Translations under genes and position numbers: made by a program
Notes under the pieces: generated by a model
Database searches by the model: none
Told to the model about the DNA's origin: nothing
What the model saw: the letters and a program-made list of their open reading frames with translations, nothing else
Shown here: piece by piece, positions 1-9,040 of the stretch
Numbering within the stretch: the stretch's first letter is position 1
Layout: every line of letters starts with the position of its first letter
DNA from: Bradyrhizobium sp. CSA207
GTDB lineage: Bacteria > Pseudomonadota > Alphaproteobacteria > Rhizobiales > Xanthobacteraceae
Direction: 5' to 3'
NCBI RefSeq assembly: GCF_029051685.1
Contig: NZ_JAACFT010000013.1
Location: 124,001-188,000, forward strand
DNA length: 64,000 nucleotides

Positions 1-448
1 TCTGCGGCATGTGCGCCTTGTCGGTGAGCACGACGTAGCGCTCCACGCTCGGCAGCTTGTCGGCGATCTTCTCCAGCACGGGAACGAAGGTGATGTCGGT
101 CATCACGATGCGGTCCTGCGCATGGTTGATGATCCAGGCGATCTGCTCGGGGAAAAGGCGAGGATTGACGGTATGGCAGATGGCGCCGATGCCCATGATG
201 CCGTACCAGACCTCGAGATGGCGCCAGGTGTTCCACGCGATCGTCGCAACGCGGTCGCCGAGCTTGATGCCGTCATGCTCCAGCATCTGCGAGACCTTGA
301 GCGCGCGCTGGTGGATTTCGGCATAAGTGGTGCGGTGGATCGGTCCCTCGACCGAGCGGGTGACGACCTCCTGCTTGCCATGAATCCTGGCGGCGTGTTC
401 GATGATCCGGTGGCAGAGCAGGGGCCAATCTTGCATCAGACCAAGCAT
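1..448 (-). CDS. Long-chain acyl-CoA ligase (FadD-like), N-terminal part
   Basis: The reverse strand from the ATG at 448 reads MLGLMQDWPLLCHRIIEHAA and continues open to the window edge, so the 3' part of the gene is missing. The visible ~149 residues match the N-terminal part of AMP-forming acyl-CoA synthetases: a segment on matching the substrate to its class, then GDRVATIAWNTWRHLEVWYG and NPRLFPEQIAWIINHA, typical of the medium/long-chain fatty-acid ligase group. The enzyme would activate a carboxylic acid to its CoA thioester with ATP. The AMP-binding signature and catalytic lysine lie outside the window, so the substrate cannot be judged. A second in-frame ATG at 436 is a possible alternative start. 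Confidence 0.85.
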   Translation of the reverse strand, partial: MLGLMQDWPLLCHRIIEHAARIHGKQEVVTRSVEGPIHRTTYAEIHQRALKVSQMLEHDGIKLGDRVATIAWNTWRHLEVWYGIMGIGAICHTVNPRLFPEQIAWIINHAQDRIVMTDITFVPVLEKIADKLPSVERYVVLTDKAHMPQ

Positions 449-512
449 TCAGACGTTCCTCCGAGTAAGGCTGGACTTGTTATCGCTCTCAGCACTGGGC
501 CAAAGAATTGTC

Positions 513-1640
513 ATGAGTTTTAGCCTGCCGGACTTTCGCCGCAAATGGTCTTGTCGCGGTTATATGTCCGCTGGCGCGGCAATGGTTACCGTCGGGCTCG
601 GGCTGTCGCTTATGCTGCCGGAGCCGGTGAGCGCGCGAAAATATGCTGCACCGCTCGATATCTTTGGTCTTGGTGCGCCACGGCCACGCGCGCCGGTTCA
701 TTTGGCCCGAATTCCGCTACCGAAGCCGCGCCCGGAGCAGGCGCCCAAAGGGCCGGAGAGGGGCCCAGACAAGACTGTGCCGGCCGCCGACGGCAAGCCT
801 TCCCCTGACAAGCCTTCCCCCGACGAACCTTCCGCCGACAAATCCGGTGCCGATAAGCCCGTCGAGGCCGCGCCGCCGCCCGAGAAACAGGCTTCGGCCT
901 GCCGGCTCGCACTGACCGAGGAGATTGCGATCGCGCCCTCGATCCCGGAAATCCGCGGCGCCGGCGGCTGCGGCGGCGAGGATCTGGTGCGGCTCGAAGC
1001 CATCGTGCTGCCGGACAGGCGCAAGGTGCCGGTCAAGCCGGCGGCGGTCCTGCGCTGCACCATGGCCTCCGCGATCGCCGATTGGGTCCGCACGGACATG
1101 GTGCCGCTGGCCACAAGCCTCGGTTCGACCATCGCCGATCTCGATAATTTCGATTCCTTCGAGTGCCGCGGCCGTAACCGCATCGCGGGCGCGATGCTGT
1201 CCGAGCATGGCAAGGCCAATGCACTCGACGTCCGTGCCATCAAGCTCGCCAATGGCCAGTCGATCGGCCTGACCGACCGGGCCATGTCGCGCGAGGTGCG
1301 CGAGCGCGTCCTGCATTCGGTCTGCTCCCGCTTCACCACCGTGCTGGGCCCGGGCTCGGACTGGTATCACGAGGATCACATCCATCTCGACCTGGCACAG
1401 CGGCGCAACGACTACCGGATCTGCCAGTGGAACGTCTGGGATCCCTTGCCCCAGGTGGCGCCGCTGCTGCCGGCGGAGCGGCCCGAAGAGGCTCCGCCGC
1501 GTGAGGTTGCGGCCAGGCCGGAAACGAAGGATGGGGGTGATGAGGAAACGGCGAAGCGTGCCGCGCCCGCCGATAAGCCGGCGGCGGATGCCGGCCAGGG
1601 CCAGTCGCCGCGTAAGCCGGTAACGAAAAAGCGCCGGTGA
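513..1640 (+). CDS. Extensin-like C-terminal domain protein (probable murein-active metallopeptidase fold)
   Basis: A 375-residue protein. Residues ~15-40 are hydrophobic (signal peptide or anchor). Residues ~60-128 are a Pro/Lys/Asp-rich linker with repeated SPDKP and SADKS units. From Cys130 to ~320 comes the extensin-like C domain: CRLALTEEIAIAP, then SEHGKANALDV and WYHEDHIHLDL. The His and Asp residues of these last two motifs resemble the zinc site of VanY/LAS D,D-peptidases, so an envelope peptidoglycan role is likely. The tail is charged and low complexity. I chose the ATG at 513 because it starts directly before the signal-like segment; longer readings add unlikely sequence. It converges on an L,D-transpeptidase gene, another wall enzyme, across a shared terminator. 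Confidence 0.82.
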   Translation: MSFSLPDFRRKWSCRGYMSAGAAMVTVGLGLSLMLPEPVSARKYAAPLDIFGLGAPRPRAPVHLARIPLPKPRPEQAPKGPERGPDKTVPAADGKPSPDKPSPDEPSADKSGADKPVEAAPPPEKQASACRLALTEEIAIAPSIPEIRGAGGCGGEDLVRLEAIVLPDRRKVPVKPAAVLRCTMASAIADWVRTDMVPLATSLGSTIADLDNFDSFECRGRNRIAGAMLSEHGKANALDVRAIKLANGQSIGLTDRAMSREVRERVLHSVCSRFTTVLGPGSDWYHEDHIHLDLAQRRNDYRICQWNVWDPLPQVAPLLPAERPEEAPPREVAARPETKDGGDEETAKRAAPADKPAADAGQGQSPRKPVTKKRR

Positions 1641-1653
1641 AACCGGCGCTTTT
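1627..1653. terminator. Bidirectional intrinsic terminator
   Basis: A perfect 12-bp inverted repeat (arms AAAAGCGCCGGT at 1627-1638 and ACCGGCGCTTTT at 1642-1653) with a 3-base loop. Its A/T ends give a U run on both strands. It overlaps the stop codon of the extensin-like gene and lies before the end of the convergent L,D-transpeptidase gene, so it can stop both. Confidence 0.85.
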
Positions 1654-1676
1654 GAAAAGCCTCAGGCAGGGCCCAC

Positions 1677-2357
1677 TCAGTAGGAAGAATTGGAACCGCC
1701 GCCCTGAAGCGCGAGGCGCGAATTGTAGGGCGAGTCGCCGTGCTTCGGCTCCAGCACCACGACGATGGTGCCGACCTTGACGCGGTTGTAGAGGTCGATT
1801 GCGTCTTCGTTGGTCAGGCGGATGCAGCCCGATGAGATCGAGGCGCCGATATATTCCGGCTGGTTGGTGCCGTGGATGCGGAACAGCGTGTCCTTGCCGC
1901 CCGAGTAGAGATACATCGCTCGCGAGCCCATCGGATTGTCCGGACCGGGCGCGACGAAGGTCGGCACACCCAGGCGTGAAATCTCGCCCGGCGTCGGGTG
2001 CCAGGCCGGCCACTCGGTCATGCTGCCGACCTTGGCGATACCGGACCACGCCATGGCCTCTTCGCCGACGGTGATGCCGTAGCGGATCGCCTTGCCGCCA
2101 TCCATCACGTAGTAGAGGTAATGGTTGTCGGAATCGACCACGATCGAGCCCGGCGCTTCCTTGCGGTGGTATTCGACGATGGCGCGGCGGAACGGCTCCG
2201 CGACCGGGGTATTCTCGTACCGGACCTTGGCAAGCAGTTCCTTGTCCTTCGGCTTGAAGGCTTTGGTGTCGGTCGCTTCAAAATGCGTGGCCTGCATGCA
2301 ACCCGACAGCATCAGGCCGGCAGCCAAAATGACTAACTTAACTTTCAGCGACGACAT
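1677..2357 (-). CDS. L,D-transpeptidase (ErfK/YbiS/YcfS family) lipoprotein
   Basis: A 226-residue protein starting MSSLKVKLVILAAGLMLSGC: a lipoprotein signal peptide with lipobox LSGC and Cys20 as the lipidation site. The YkuD domain covers roughly residues 75-205. The catalytic region runs from His162 (RIHGTNQP) to SSGCIRLTN with nucleophile Cys178, the usual H...S/T-x-G-C-x-R arrangement. Such enzymes form 3-3 crosslinks in peptidoglycan or attach proteins to it, acting in the periplasm. Start 2357 was chosen because only it puts the signal peptide at the N-terminus; an upstream in-frame Met adds 33 residues of unlikely sequence. Confidence 0.93.
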   Translation of the reverse strand: MSSLKVKLVILAAGLMLSGCMQATHFEATDTKAFKPKDKELLAKVRYENTPVAEPFRRAIVEYHRKEAPGSIVVDSDNHYLYYVMDGGKAIRYGITVGEEAMAWSGIAKVGSMTEWPAWHPTPGEISRLGVPTFVAPGPDNPMGSRAMYLYSGGKDTLFRIHGTNQPEYIGASISSGCIRLTNEDAIDLYNRVKVGTIVVVLEPKHGDSPYNSRLALQGGGSNSSY

Positions 2358-2695
2358 GGTTTGGTTCCAATCAAAACAATACCGTGCGGAAATCCCGAGC
2401 GTAGCGCCCGAGTTCCTCGACTCCGTTAGTCCCATTATCGTTGAAATCTGCCACAATTCCAGCTCTTAAGGCCTTTTCCCGCGCTGCGAGACCCTAGCTG
2501 TGGCTTTTTTGCCGCAAGTTTGCAGCCTCGGCGTCGGTTTTCGGGCCAAAGCGTGCCGAACTGTCCCGTCCTGCCACGGTAGAGCCGCGGGGCGGCCACA
2601 AATGCAAACGCTCCGTTAATGTGCTTGTCATCGTGAACTTGTCAGAATCGCGCTAAGGGCTGTCACTCTGTCGCAGGCCCCCGCTGGAGTTGTGC
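2358..2695. other. Divergent intergenic region, no gene seen
   Basis: 338 bp between the divergent L,D-transpeptidase and CorA genes. I see no convincing ORF with a ribosome binding site and no strong palindrome. It presumably holds both promoters. Confidence 0.6.
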
Positions 2696-3673
2696 ATGTT
2701 TTCTGTGTTCGTTCCCTCCGAGTCCTCGCTCAAGAAGGCCGTCATCGACGATCTCACGGCAGTGCCGGAGCATGCGGTGTGGATCGACCTGTTCAACCCG
2801 ACAGCGGCCGAGGACAAGGCGGTGGAGCGGCTCTCGGGCATCGCGATCCCGACCCGGGAGGACATGCAGGAGATCGAGATCTCCAGCCGCCTCTATATCG
2901 AGAGCGGCGCGCGCTACATGACGGCGACGCTGATGTGCCACTCCGACACGGACATGCCTCGGACCACGGCGGTCACCTTCATCCTCGGCGACCACCGCCT
3001 GGTGACGGTGCGCTACGATCAGCCCAAGCCCTTTGCGCTGGTCGAGGCCAAGCTGGCCCGCTCCTGTACGCCGGGGATCGCCGGCGAGATGGTGCTGATG
3101 GAGCTGCTGGACGCGGTGATCGACCGTTGCGCCGACATTCTGGAGCGGTGTGGCGCCGAGATCGACCAGGTCTCGCACGACATCTTCGAGCCGGAGAGCG
3201 AACGTCACGGTCACGCCAAGCAATATTCCCAGATCCTGATCTCGATCGGCCGCAAGGGCGATCTGACCTCCAAGGTTCGCGAGAGCCTGGTCTCGATCGG
3301 CCGCGTCGTCGCCTTCCTCTCGGCTGTGGTAGAAGGCGTGAAATGGTCGAAGGACATGCGCGAGCAGCTCAAGACCATGCAGCGCGACGTGGTCTCACTG
3401 ACCGACCACGCCTCCTATCTCTCGAGCAAGATCACCTTCGTGCTCGACGCCATGCTCGGCGTCGTCAATCTCGAGCAGAACAACATCATCAAGCTGTTTT
3501 CGGTCATGGCCGTTGTCCTGATGCCGCCGACGCTGATCGCCTCAATCTACGGCATGAACTTCAAGATGATGCCGGAACTCGAATGGACGCACGGCTATCC
3601 GCTGGCGCTGGTGCTGATGCTGATCGCGGCGATCGTCCCGTACTGGATCTTCAAGTGGAAGAAGTGGTTGTAA
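2696..3673 (+). CDS. corA: CorA-family magnesium/divalent cation transporter
   Basis: A 325-residue protein. The N-terminal two thirds is the soluble cytoplasmic funnel. Two C-terminal helices follow: one at about 265-285 ending in the family signature YGMN (GMN at 286-288), which forms the selectivity ring, and one formed by LALVLMLIAAIVPYWIF, followed by the basic tail KWKKWL. This is the complete pentameric CorA layout in the inner membrane, for Mg2+ (possibly Co2+ or Ni2+) uptake. I chose the ATG at 2696 (MFSVFVPSE) over an in-frame TTG two codons earlier. No riboswitch-like leader was recognised upstream. Confidence 0.93.
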   Translation: MFSVFVPSESSLKKAVIDDLTAVPEHAVWIDLFNPTAAEDKAVERLSGIAIPTREDMQEIEISSRLYIESGARYMTATLMCHSDTDMPRTTAVTFILGDHRLVTVRYDQPKPFALVEAKLARSCTPGIAGEMVLMELLDAVIDRCADILERCGAEIDQVSHDIFEPESERHGHAKQYSQILISIGRKGDLTSKVRESLVSIGRVVAFLSAVVEGVKWSKDMREQLKTMQRDVVSLTDHASYLSSKITFVLDAMLGVVNLEQNNIIKLFSVMAVVLMPPTLIASIYGMNFKMMPELEWTHGYPLALVLMLIAAIVPYWIFKWKKWL

Positions 3674-3858
3674 TAGCTACCGAGACCTTTCGCCGTTTGC
3701 ACAGACACGACGGTTGGTGTCGCAGAATAGAGCGGGATTGAGGCTGCGCGGTGATACGTGCTCTCCGCCCCAATTCCTCCGGTAAAATTTGAGCGGTGGG
3801 CTGAACGTTTGCGCGAAACTTGTCTGCGATAAGCAGTGCGTAGCCGCGAGGAACAGCC

Positions 3859-4077
3859 ATGGTTGAAAAACACATAACGTCGCCCCGCAACGTCATCGAT
3901 CTGGCGAACTATCGTCAGGTTCTGGCGAGCGGCAAGGCGTCGTCGATGTCGGCACGCATGTGTCGGCACTGTGGTGCTCCGCTGCTCGACGGTGAGAACG
4001 ACGACGACTGCTCGACTGCACTCAACGCCGCAGCTCCCCGGCTGCGCGAACGGTCGCGTCGGATTCGACTCGATTGA
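3859..4077 (+). CDS. Small conserved-looking protein with CxxC motif, function unknown
   Basis: A 72-residue ORF beginning MVEKHITSPRNVIDLANYRQ and carrying CRHCGAPLLDGENDDDC, three cysteines that could make a minimal zinc or redox site. The composition (acidic loop, basic C-terminus RLRERSRRIRLD) looks like protein, not random frame. It stands alone between CorA and a convergent dehydrogenase gene. I do not recognise a family. Confidence 0.55.
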   Translation: MVEKHITSPRNVIDLANYRQVLASGKASSMSARMCRHCGAPLLDGENDDDCSTALNAAAPRLRERSRRIRLD

Positions 4078-4172
4078 GCAACGGAAGGAAGGGCGGGCGA
4101 TCCAGGTCTTGCGGCGGCTTTGTCTGGATCGCCTTGCTTCCCTAGCACTGCTTCCAACGACGGCGAGCGAGC

Positions 4173-4925
4173 CTACACGTGCTGGCCGCCGTTGATGTGG
4201 ATCTCGGCGCCGTTGACGTAGGACGATGTCTCCGTGCACAGCACGTAGATGATCTTGGCGACCTCGTCCGGCGTGCCGAGCCGGTGCATCGGGATCTGCT
4301 GCTCCACGATCTTCTCCGTGCCCGGCGACAGGATGGAGGTGTCGATCTCGCCCGGCGCAATGGCGTTGACGCGCACGCCGATGCGGCCGAAGTCCGACGC
4401 CATCTCGCGCGTTAGCGATGCGAGTGCGGCCTTGGAGGTCGCATAGGCCGCACCCGCGAAGGGATGCACCCGCGAGCCCGCGATCGAGGTGACGTTTACC
4501 ACCGAGCCTTTGGCCGTCTTCAATTCCTCGATCAGTCCGCGCGCGATCATGATCGGCGCGAAGAAGTTGACGTTAAACACGTGCGTCCAGGTGTCGAGAT
4601 CGGTGTCGACCGAACCGAGCCTGGAGCCGCCCGGTCCCTTCGGCGAGATCGCGGCGTTGTTGACCAGCGCATGCAGCATGCCGCCCTCGAGGCGGTTGCG
4701 AATGTCCGAGATCGCGCGCGTCGTGTCCGCGGGATTGCCGAGGTCGACCTGGATGTGATCCTCGGGGCCTGCGTCCCACGGACAATCCTCAGGGAACGGA
4801 TGCCGCGAGCAGGTGATGACGCGCCAGCCCGCCGAGGAGAAGCGGATCACGGTGGCGTGGCCGATGCCGCGGCTCGCTCCGGTCAGGAGCAGCGTGCGGC
4901 GCGGCGCATTGGAGGGCTGCGGCAT
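4173..4925 (-). CDS. Short-chain dehydrogenase/reductase (SDR)
   Basis: A 250-residue classical SDR. The cofactor motif TGASRGIG is at 15-22, NNAA at 89-92, and the catalytic set is Ser147, Tyr161 and Lys165 (YATSK). The C-terminal EIHINGGQHV closes the substrate side. It is predicted to be a cytosolic NAD(P)-dependent oxidoreductase; its substrate cannot be read. Start 4925 (MPQPSNAPRR) lies 14 bp downstream of the pdxH stop, so the two genes probably form an operon. A longer start at 4967 would overlap pdxH. Confidence 0.9.
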   Translation of the reverse strand: MPQPSNAPRRTLLLTGASRGIGHATVIRFSSAGWRVITCSRHPFPEDCPWDAGPEDHIQVDLGNPADTTRAISDIRNRLEGGMLHALVNNAAISPKGPGGSRLGSVDTDLDTWTHVFNVNFFAPIMIARGLIEELKTAKGSVVNVTSIAGSRVHPFAGAAYATSKAALASLTREMASDFGRIGVRVNAIAPGEIDTSILSPGTEKIVEQQIPMHRLGTPDEVAKIIYVLCTETSSYVNGAEIHINGGQHV

Positions 4926-4939
4926 TGAAGTCTTTCCGG

Positions 4940-5581
4940 TCAGGGGTACATCCGCGTCTTGGACCACGGCTGGCCGACGGCGTCACGGCGAAATTCGATG
5001 CGGTCGTGCAGGCGGAATGGGCGGTCGTGCCAGAACTCGATGCGCGACGGCGTGACGCGCCAACCGCTCCAGCCCGGCGGTCGCGGCACCTCGCCGATGA
5101 CGTGCTTGGCGGCGACCTTGGCGATAGCCTGCTCGAAGGCAAAGCGGCTTTCCAGCGGCTGCGACTGCTTGCTCGCCCAGGCGCCGATCTGCGCCTGCTT
5201 GGGGCGGGTGGCGAAATAGGCATCGGCCTCGGCCTCGGACACCGGCGTCACGTTGCCGCGGATGCGAACCTGACGGCGCAGCGATTTCCAGTGAAAAAGT
5301 AACGCGGCCTTAGGATTTGCGGCGAGCTCGCGGCCCTTCTGGCTGGCGATGTGGCTGTAGAAGACGAAACCCGCGGAATCGAAGCCTTTCATCAGCACCA
5401 TGCGCACGTCCGGCAGCCCGTCGGCGTCGACGGTCGCGAGCGCCATGGCGTTCGGATCGTTCGGCTCGCTCTTGATCGCCTCGTTCAGCCAGGCCTCGAA
5501 CAGCGCAAAAGGCTCGTCGGCGGCGGTGAAATCACCGGATGTTAAGGGTGTCTGGTGTCTCATCGAAGTCGTGTCGGTCAT
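4940..5581 (-). CDS. pdxH: Pyridoxamine 5'-phosphate oxidase
   Basis: A 213-residue protein of normal PdxH length. It contains the FMN-binding segment [40 protein letters not shown] and VRIRG, and the C-terminal [22 protein letters not shown] ending in MYP. It oxidises pyridoxamine/pyridoxine 5'-phosphate to pyridoxal 5'-phosphate with O2 in the last step and salvage branch of vitamin B6 synthesis. It is first of a two-gene unit with the SDR, and divergent from a small lipoprotein gene. Confidence 0.97.
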   Translation of the reverse strand: MTDTTSMRHQTPLTSGDFTAADEPFALFEAWLNEAIKSEPNDPNAMALATVDADGLPDVRMVLMKGFDSAGFVFYSHIASQKGRELAANPKAALLFHWKSLRRQVRIRGNVTPVSEAEADAYFATRPKQAQIGAWASKQSQPLESRFAFEQAIAKVAAKHVIGEVPRPPGWSGWRVTPSRIEFWHDRPFRLHDRIEFRRDAVGQPWSKTRMYP

Positions 5582-5673
5582 GTCTGGAGTCCGAGTTGCG
5601 TCCTGAGGTCCAAAACGCGTTGGTGTCCGCTACCGCCCTATATAGGGCATGGGGACGCGTTGGCCTATCCGCG

Positions 5674-6102
5674 ATGCGGCCGTCCGGCTTTGTCATGACG
5701 ATGATTCTGATCGGGCTCGGCGCCGGCGGTTGCAGCTTTTCCCGCAGCGAGAGCAGTGCGTATGCCAAGGCCGACGACAGCGACCTCACCGGCTCGATCG
5801 TGCGGGCGGCAAAGGAGGCCGCACCGACCGAGACCGATCTCGCCTTCGCCCGCAACGCCGCCTCCGACGTCCTGAGCCAGGGCGACAAGGATTCCAGCCA
5901 GCACTGGGAGAATCCGCAGACCGGTGCACGGGGCTCAGTGACCCCGATCGCGCAGTCCTACGCCGCCGAGGACGGCCGCAAGTGCCGCGATTTCCTGGCG
6001 AGCTATGTCAACGGCAGCACCGAAAGCTGGCTTCAGGGCGCCGGCTGCCAAAGCAGCCGTGGCCGTTGGGAGATTCATACGCTAAAGCCGTGGCGGAGTT
6101 AG
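5674..6102 (+). CDS. Small surface lipoprotein, RT0821/Lpp0805-like
   Basis: About 142 residues. It begins MRPSGFVMTMILIGLGAGGC, a lipoprotein signal peptide with Cys20 as the lipidation site. The mature part ends with a compact domain (EDGRKCRDFLASYVNGSTESWLQGAGCQSSRGRWEIHTLKP) resembling the RT0821/Lpp0805 surface-antigen family, including its paired cysteines. It probably sits in the envelope; its molecular function is unknown. The start at 5674 keeps the signal peptide N-terminal; 5695 is an alternative. Confidence 0.72.
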   Translation: MRPSGFVMTMILIGLGAGGCSFSRSESSAYAKADDSDLTGSIVRAAKEAAPTETDLAFARNAASDVLSQGDKDSSQHWENPQTGARGSVTPIAQSYAAEDGRKCRDFLASYVNGSTESWLQGAGCQSSRGRWEIHTLKPWRS

Positions 6103-6212
6103 GAATCGGCTCCGCGGGGCTAGTTGCAAAAATGCCACTGGTCCCCCACATGAATCCCAGGTGGGGCGGGGAGCCCTTTGAACATATCGATTTCCGAGAG
6201 GAGACGTGACGG

Positions 6213-7178
6213 ATGCGCGACCCCTATGAGGTCTTGGGGGTGCCGCGGAGCGCCAGCGCTGCCGCGATCAAGAGCGCCTATCGCAAGCTTGCCAAGAAGC
6301 ACCATCCCGACAGCAACAAGAACGACCCGAAGGCGGCCGAGCGCTTCGCTGAGCTCAATACCGCCAACGAGATCCTCGGCGACGAGGACAAGCGCAAGCA
6401 GTTCGATCGCGGCGAGATCGACGCCGACGGCAAGCCGCGGTTCCAGGGCTTTCCTGGCGGCGGCGGTCCGCGCGGGCGCGCGGGTCCCGGCGGGTTCGAA
6501 AGCTATACGTTCCGCAGCGGCGGTGCGGGCGCAGGCCCGGGCGGAGGCGCGTTCGAGGACATCCTCAACAGCATGTTCGGCGGCGGGATGCGCGGTGCGC
6601 GGCCCGGTGCCGGCGGCGCCGGGCAGTTCGAATTCGACACCGGCGGGATCGGGCTGGATCTCGACCTGAACGTCGCCATGACCGTCTCGCTGGAAGAGTC
6701 GGTGCAGGGCGGGGAGAAGCGCGTCCGATTGCCATCCGGCAAGGAACTCAACGTCAAGATTCCGGTCGGCGTCGTCAGCGGCCAGCAGATCCGGCTGAAG
6801 GGGCAGGGCGAGACCGTGCCTGGCCATCCGCCCGGCGATCTCCTGATCACCATCACCGTCGCGCCGCACGCCTTCTTCAAGGTCGAGGGCGCCGATCTGC
6901 GGGTCGACTTGCCGGTCACGCTCTACGAGGCGGTGCTCGGCGCCAAGGTACGCGTGCCCACCCTCGGCAATGCCGTGGAGCTCTCGGTCCCCAAAAACAC
7001 CTCCAGCGGCCGGACCTTCCGTCTCAAGGGCAAGGGTCTGCCCAAGGCGGGCGGAACCGGCGACCTCTTCGTCACCGTCAGGATTATTCTACCGGACGGG
7101 AACGACGCCGAGCTTGAGGCATTGATGGAAAAGTGGCGGGACCAACATCCCTACAATCCGCGTAGCGGGCTCGGCTAG
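6213..7178 (+). CDS. DnaJ/CbpA-type J-domain co-chaperone
   Basis: A 321-residue class II J protein. The J domain (residues 1-68) opens [14 protein letters not shown] and includes HPD in [11 protein letters not shown] Gly/Arg-rich linker follows to ~145, without the CxxCxGxG zinc repeats of true DnaJ. Two C-terminal beta-sandwich substrate domains then start at [26 protein letters not shown]. This is the architecture of CbpA. It should stimulate a DnaK ATPase in the cytoplasm. A good Shine-Dalgarno sequence (GAGAGGAG) precedes the ATG. Confidence 0.92.
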   Translation: MRDPYEVLGVPRSASAAAIKSAYRKLAKKHHPDSNKNDPKAAERFAELNTANEILGDEDKRKQFDRGEIDADGKPRFQGFPGGGGPRGRAGPGGFESYTFRSGGAGAGPGGGAFEDILNSMFGGGMRGARPGAGGAGQFEFDTGGIGLDLDLNVAMTVSLEESVQGGEKRVRLPSGKELNVKIPVGVVSGQQIRLKGQGETVPGHPPGDLLITITVAPHAFFKVEGADLRVDLPVTLYEAVLGAKVRVPTLGNAVELSVPKNTSSGRTFRLKGKGLPKAGGTGDLFVTVRIILPDGNDAELEALMEKWRDQHPYNPRSGLG

Positions 7179-7315
7179 GGCGCTTATCCGAGGCCGCTTC
7201 GACGATCGGAGCATTCTCTTCCCGAACGGATGATGCTCAACATGCGGCTGAAGCGCGGATCGCGCTTCAGCGTCGATGTGAACGACGTGTCGGTTGTCCG
7301 GCGGGGCAAGCGATA

Positions 7316-7374
7316 AAAAGGTGCGGCCTCGAGAGGGGGACCAGCGCGGTACCAAAAACCCCAATCGAGGCCGC
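7316..7374 (-). terminator. Candidate terminator after the sigma/anti-sigma pair
   Basis: A 10-bp perfect inverted repeat (GCGGCCTCGA at 7323-7332, TCGAGGCCGC at 7365-7374) with further inner GGGG/CCCC pairing. On the minus strand it is followed at once by ACCTTTTT. It lies about 130 bp beyond the anti-sigma stop codon. The loop is long (32 bases), so it is less certain than a compact terminator. Confidence 0.5.
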
Positions 7375-7502
7375 CCGCGTCGATCGGCGGATCGAACGCT
7401 GCTCAGTTTCGCGTGAGCATCCGGTGCGATAATGAGACGCGCCGATGTCCTGATTCCAAATTTTCAATGTCGGAATCGAGGCACCGCGTTCGCGCGGGTT
7501 GT

Positions 7503-8273
7503 CTAGGTGCCGCTTTTCTCTGCCTGGTCGTAGACGGCGTGCGCCACCTTGGTCAGCCGGTCGCGGTCACCGCTGCCGCTGACGACGTAGCCGACGCCGC
7601 GGTCGGCCCAGAACAGCGCTCCGTCCTTGTCCGTTTTGGCGTAGCGCATCTGCGTCGCGCCGCTCTCGGTCTTGGCGGTGTAGATCGTGTAGCGCTCGCC
7701 CGAGGGGCCCTCATACATCAGGAACGACGCGGGCCCGTTCGGCCCCGGCAGCAGCCGGCCGCCGACGAGCTTAAGTCCGCTCGCCTCCAGGTTCGGCGCG
7801 AACACGGTCCAGCCGCAGCGCCTGGTCAGCCAAGCCTGGAGGTGGTCGCGTTCGTTGCCGCCGACCTCCACGGGGTGACGAACCTCGACGACATAGAGGC
7901 GGTGGGCATCGAGCGCGTCGGCCGTGAAGCTCTGGAAGGTCGAGGGCGCGTTGGCGGCGCCATGCGCCACCCAGCCGGCCGCGCCGCCGGCAACGAAGGC
8001 AACCAGCGCGGCCGCGACCGCGCCATAAAGCCACTGCCTCGGGCGGCGCTCCAGCCGCTCCAGTTCCAGCCGCGCTGGCACCGGCTCTTGGGCGACGGCA
8101 TCGTAGCGGGCGTGCAGCATCTCGGCCATGGCGCGCCAGGATTGCACCCGCTCGGCATCCTCGGGGTGGGCGGCGAGCCAGGCCTCGACGTCGGCACGGC
8201 GCTCGGCCGGCAGTTCGCCGTCGATATAAGCGTGCAGCTCGTCCTCGGTGACTGGAATATTGCGCTCGTTCAT
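7503..8273 (-). CDS. Membrane anti-sigma factor
   Basis: A 256-residue protein. Residues 1-60 (TEDELHAYIDGELPAERRADVEAWLAAHPE) are a typical anti-sigma N-terminus that masks an ECF sigma factor. A single transmembrane helix spans ~83-105 (AVAAALVAFVAGGAAGWVAHG), leaving a C-terminal periplasmic sensor of ~150 residues. I do not see the HxxxCxxC of zinc anti-sigma factors. It follows the ECF sigma gene on the same strand with a 106-bp gap, the normal pairing, so it should hold that sigma factor at the membrane until a periplasmic signal arrives. Confidence 0.87.
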   Translation of the reverse strand: MNERNIPVTEDELHAYIDGELPAERRADVEAWLAAHPEDAERVQSWRAMAEMLHARYDAVAQEPVPARLELERLERRPRQWLYGAVAAALVAFVAGGAAGWVAHGAANAPSTFQSFTADALDAHRLYVVEVRHPVEVGGNERDHLQAWLTRRCGWTVFAPNLEASGLKLVGGRLLPGPNGPASFLMYEGPSGERYTIYTAKTESGATQMRYAKTDKDGALFWADRGVGYVVSGSGDRDRLTKVAHAVYDQAEKSGT

Positions 8274-8379
8274 ATCGGTCGTCTCTGGCTCTGCGGCCCA
8301 AAATATCGTTCGCGGCTAACGTGCGCTTTGTCCCTCTGCAAGCAGACGACGCGATATGCGCGATGCATCAACTCTGCCA

Positions 8380-8868
8380 TCATTTCACCCGCCTGAGCGC
8401 CGGGCGCTCGCCCTCCAGCGATGCCTTGACGTGGGCGCGGGCTCGCGCCAGGCGCGACATCACAGTGCCGATCGGCACGCCCTGGATGTCGGCGACCTCG
8501 CGGTAGCTCATGCCCTCCAGCATCACCAGCAGCAGCACCGAGCGCTGCTCCTCGACGAGCGTCGCCAGCGCCCTTTCGATGTCGCGTCCTTCGGCTTCGG
8601 TCCCGCTGGCATCGGGGTTGTTCTCCGTCAGCTGCATGAATTGCGGCCGTCTTGCCAGCGATCGGCGTCGGTTCTTGTTGAGGTTGGTCAGGATGGTGTA
8701 GAGCCAGCTCCTGACGTCGCCGCCGAGAAACAATCGTTCCGAACGCAGCGCCCGCACCAAGGTGTCCTGCACCAGATCGTCGGCCGCATCCGCATCGCGC
8801 GTCAGTGCGCGGGCGTAGCGGCGCAACGCCGGGATCATGGCTTCGACACTCTGGCGAAACGCACTCAT
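8380..8868 (-). CDS. ECF-type RNA polymerase sigma factor
   Basis: A 162-residue protein with the two ECF domains. Sigma2 covers roughly 8-75 (LRRYARALTRDADAADDLVQDTLVRAL ... VRSWLYTILTNL). Sigma4 covers ~100-155 (LEEQRSVLLLVMLEGMSYREVADIQGVPIGTVMSRLARAR). It lacks sigma1.1, sigma3 and any long extension. It precedes a membrane anti-sigma gene, so it is probably released on envelope stress. A -35/-10 pair matching its own class was not recognised upstream. Confidence 0.94.
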   Translation of the reverse strand: MSAFRQSVEAMIPALRRYARALTRDADAADDLVQDTLVRALRSERLFLGGDVRSWLYTILTNLNKNRRRSLARRPQFMQLTENNPDASGTEAEGRDIERALATLVEEQRSVLLLVMLEGMSYREVADIQGVPIGTVMSRLARARAHVKASLEGERPALRRVK

Positions 8869-9040
8869 GGCCGTCTTGACGTCCTTACGTTCGGCGCGAG
8901 CGCCTCAACGATGATAACACCCGAACGGAACGGCTATTCCGGCGCTTCAAACAGCGTTAACGCCGCGGATTAGGACTGTACCGCGAAGGAGGGCTGGTGT
9001 ACCTCCAGACCTCAACCCCGCTCTATGGGACATCAAGAAA

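Noticed and set aside
402..512. N-terminal extension of the extensin-like protein
   Set aside because: It overlaps the start region of the divergent acyl-CoA ligase gene and puts the signal peptide in the middle of the protein.
7230..7316. A 28-codon frame starting MMLNMRLKRG
   Set aside because: Very short, with no clear ribosome site, and it ends at the candidate terminator; no support beyond being open.
8900..8955. GGAAC...CGTT pattern resembling an EcfG-type promoter
   Set aside because: The spacing (23 bases) is wrong for the 16-17 base spacer of such promoters.
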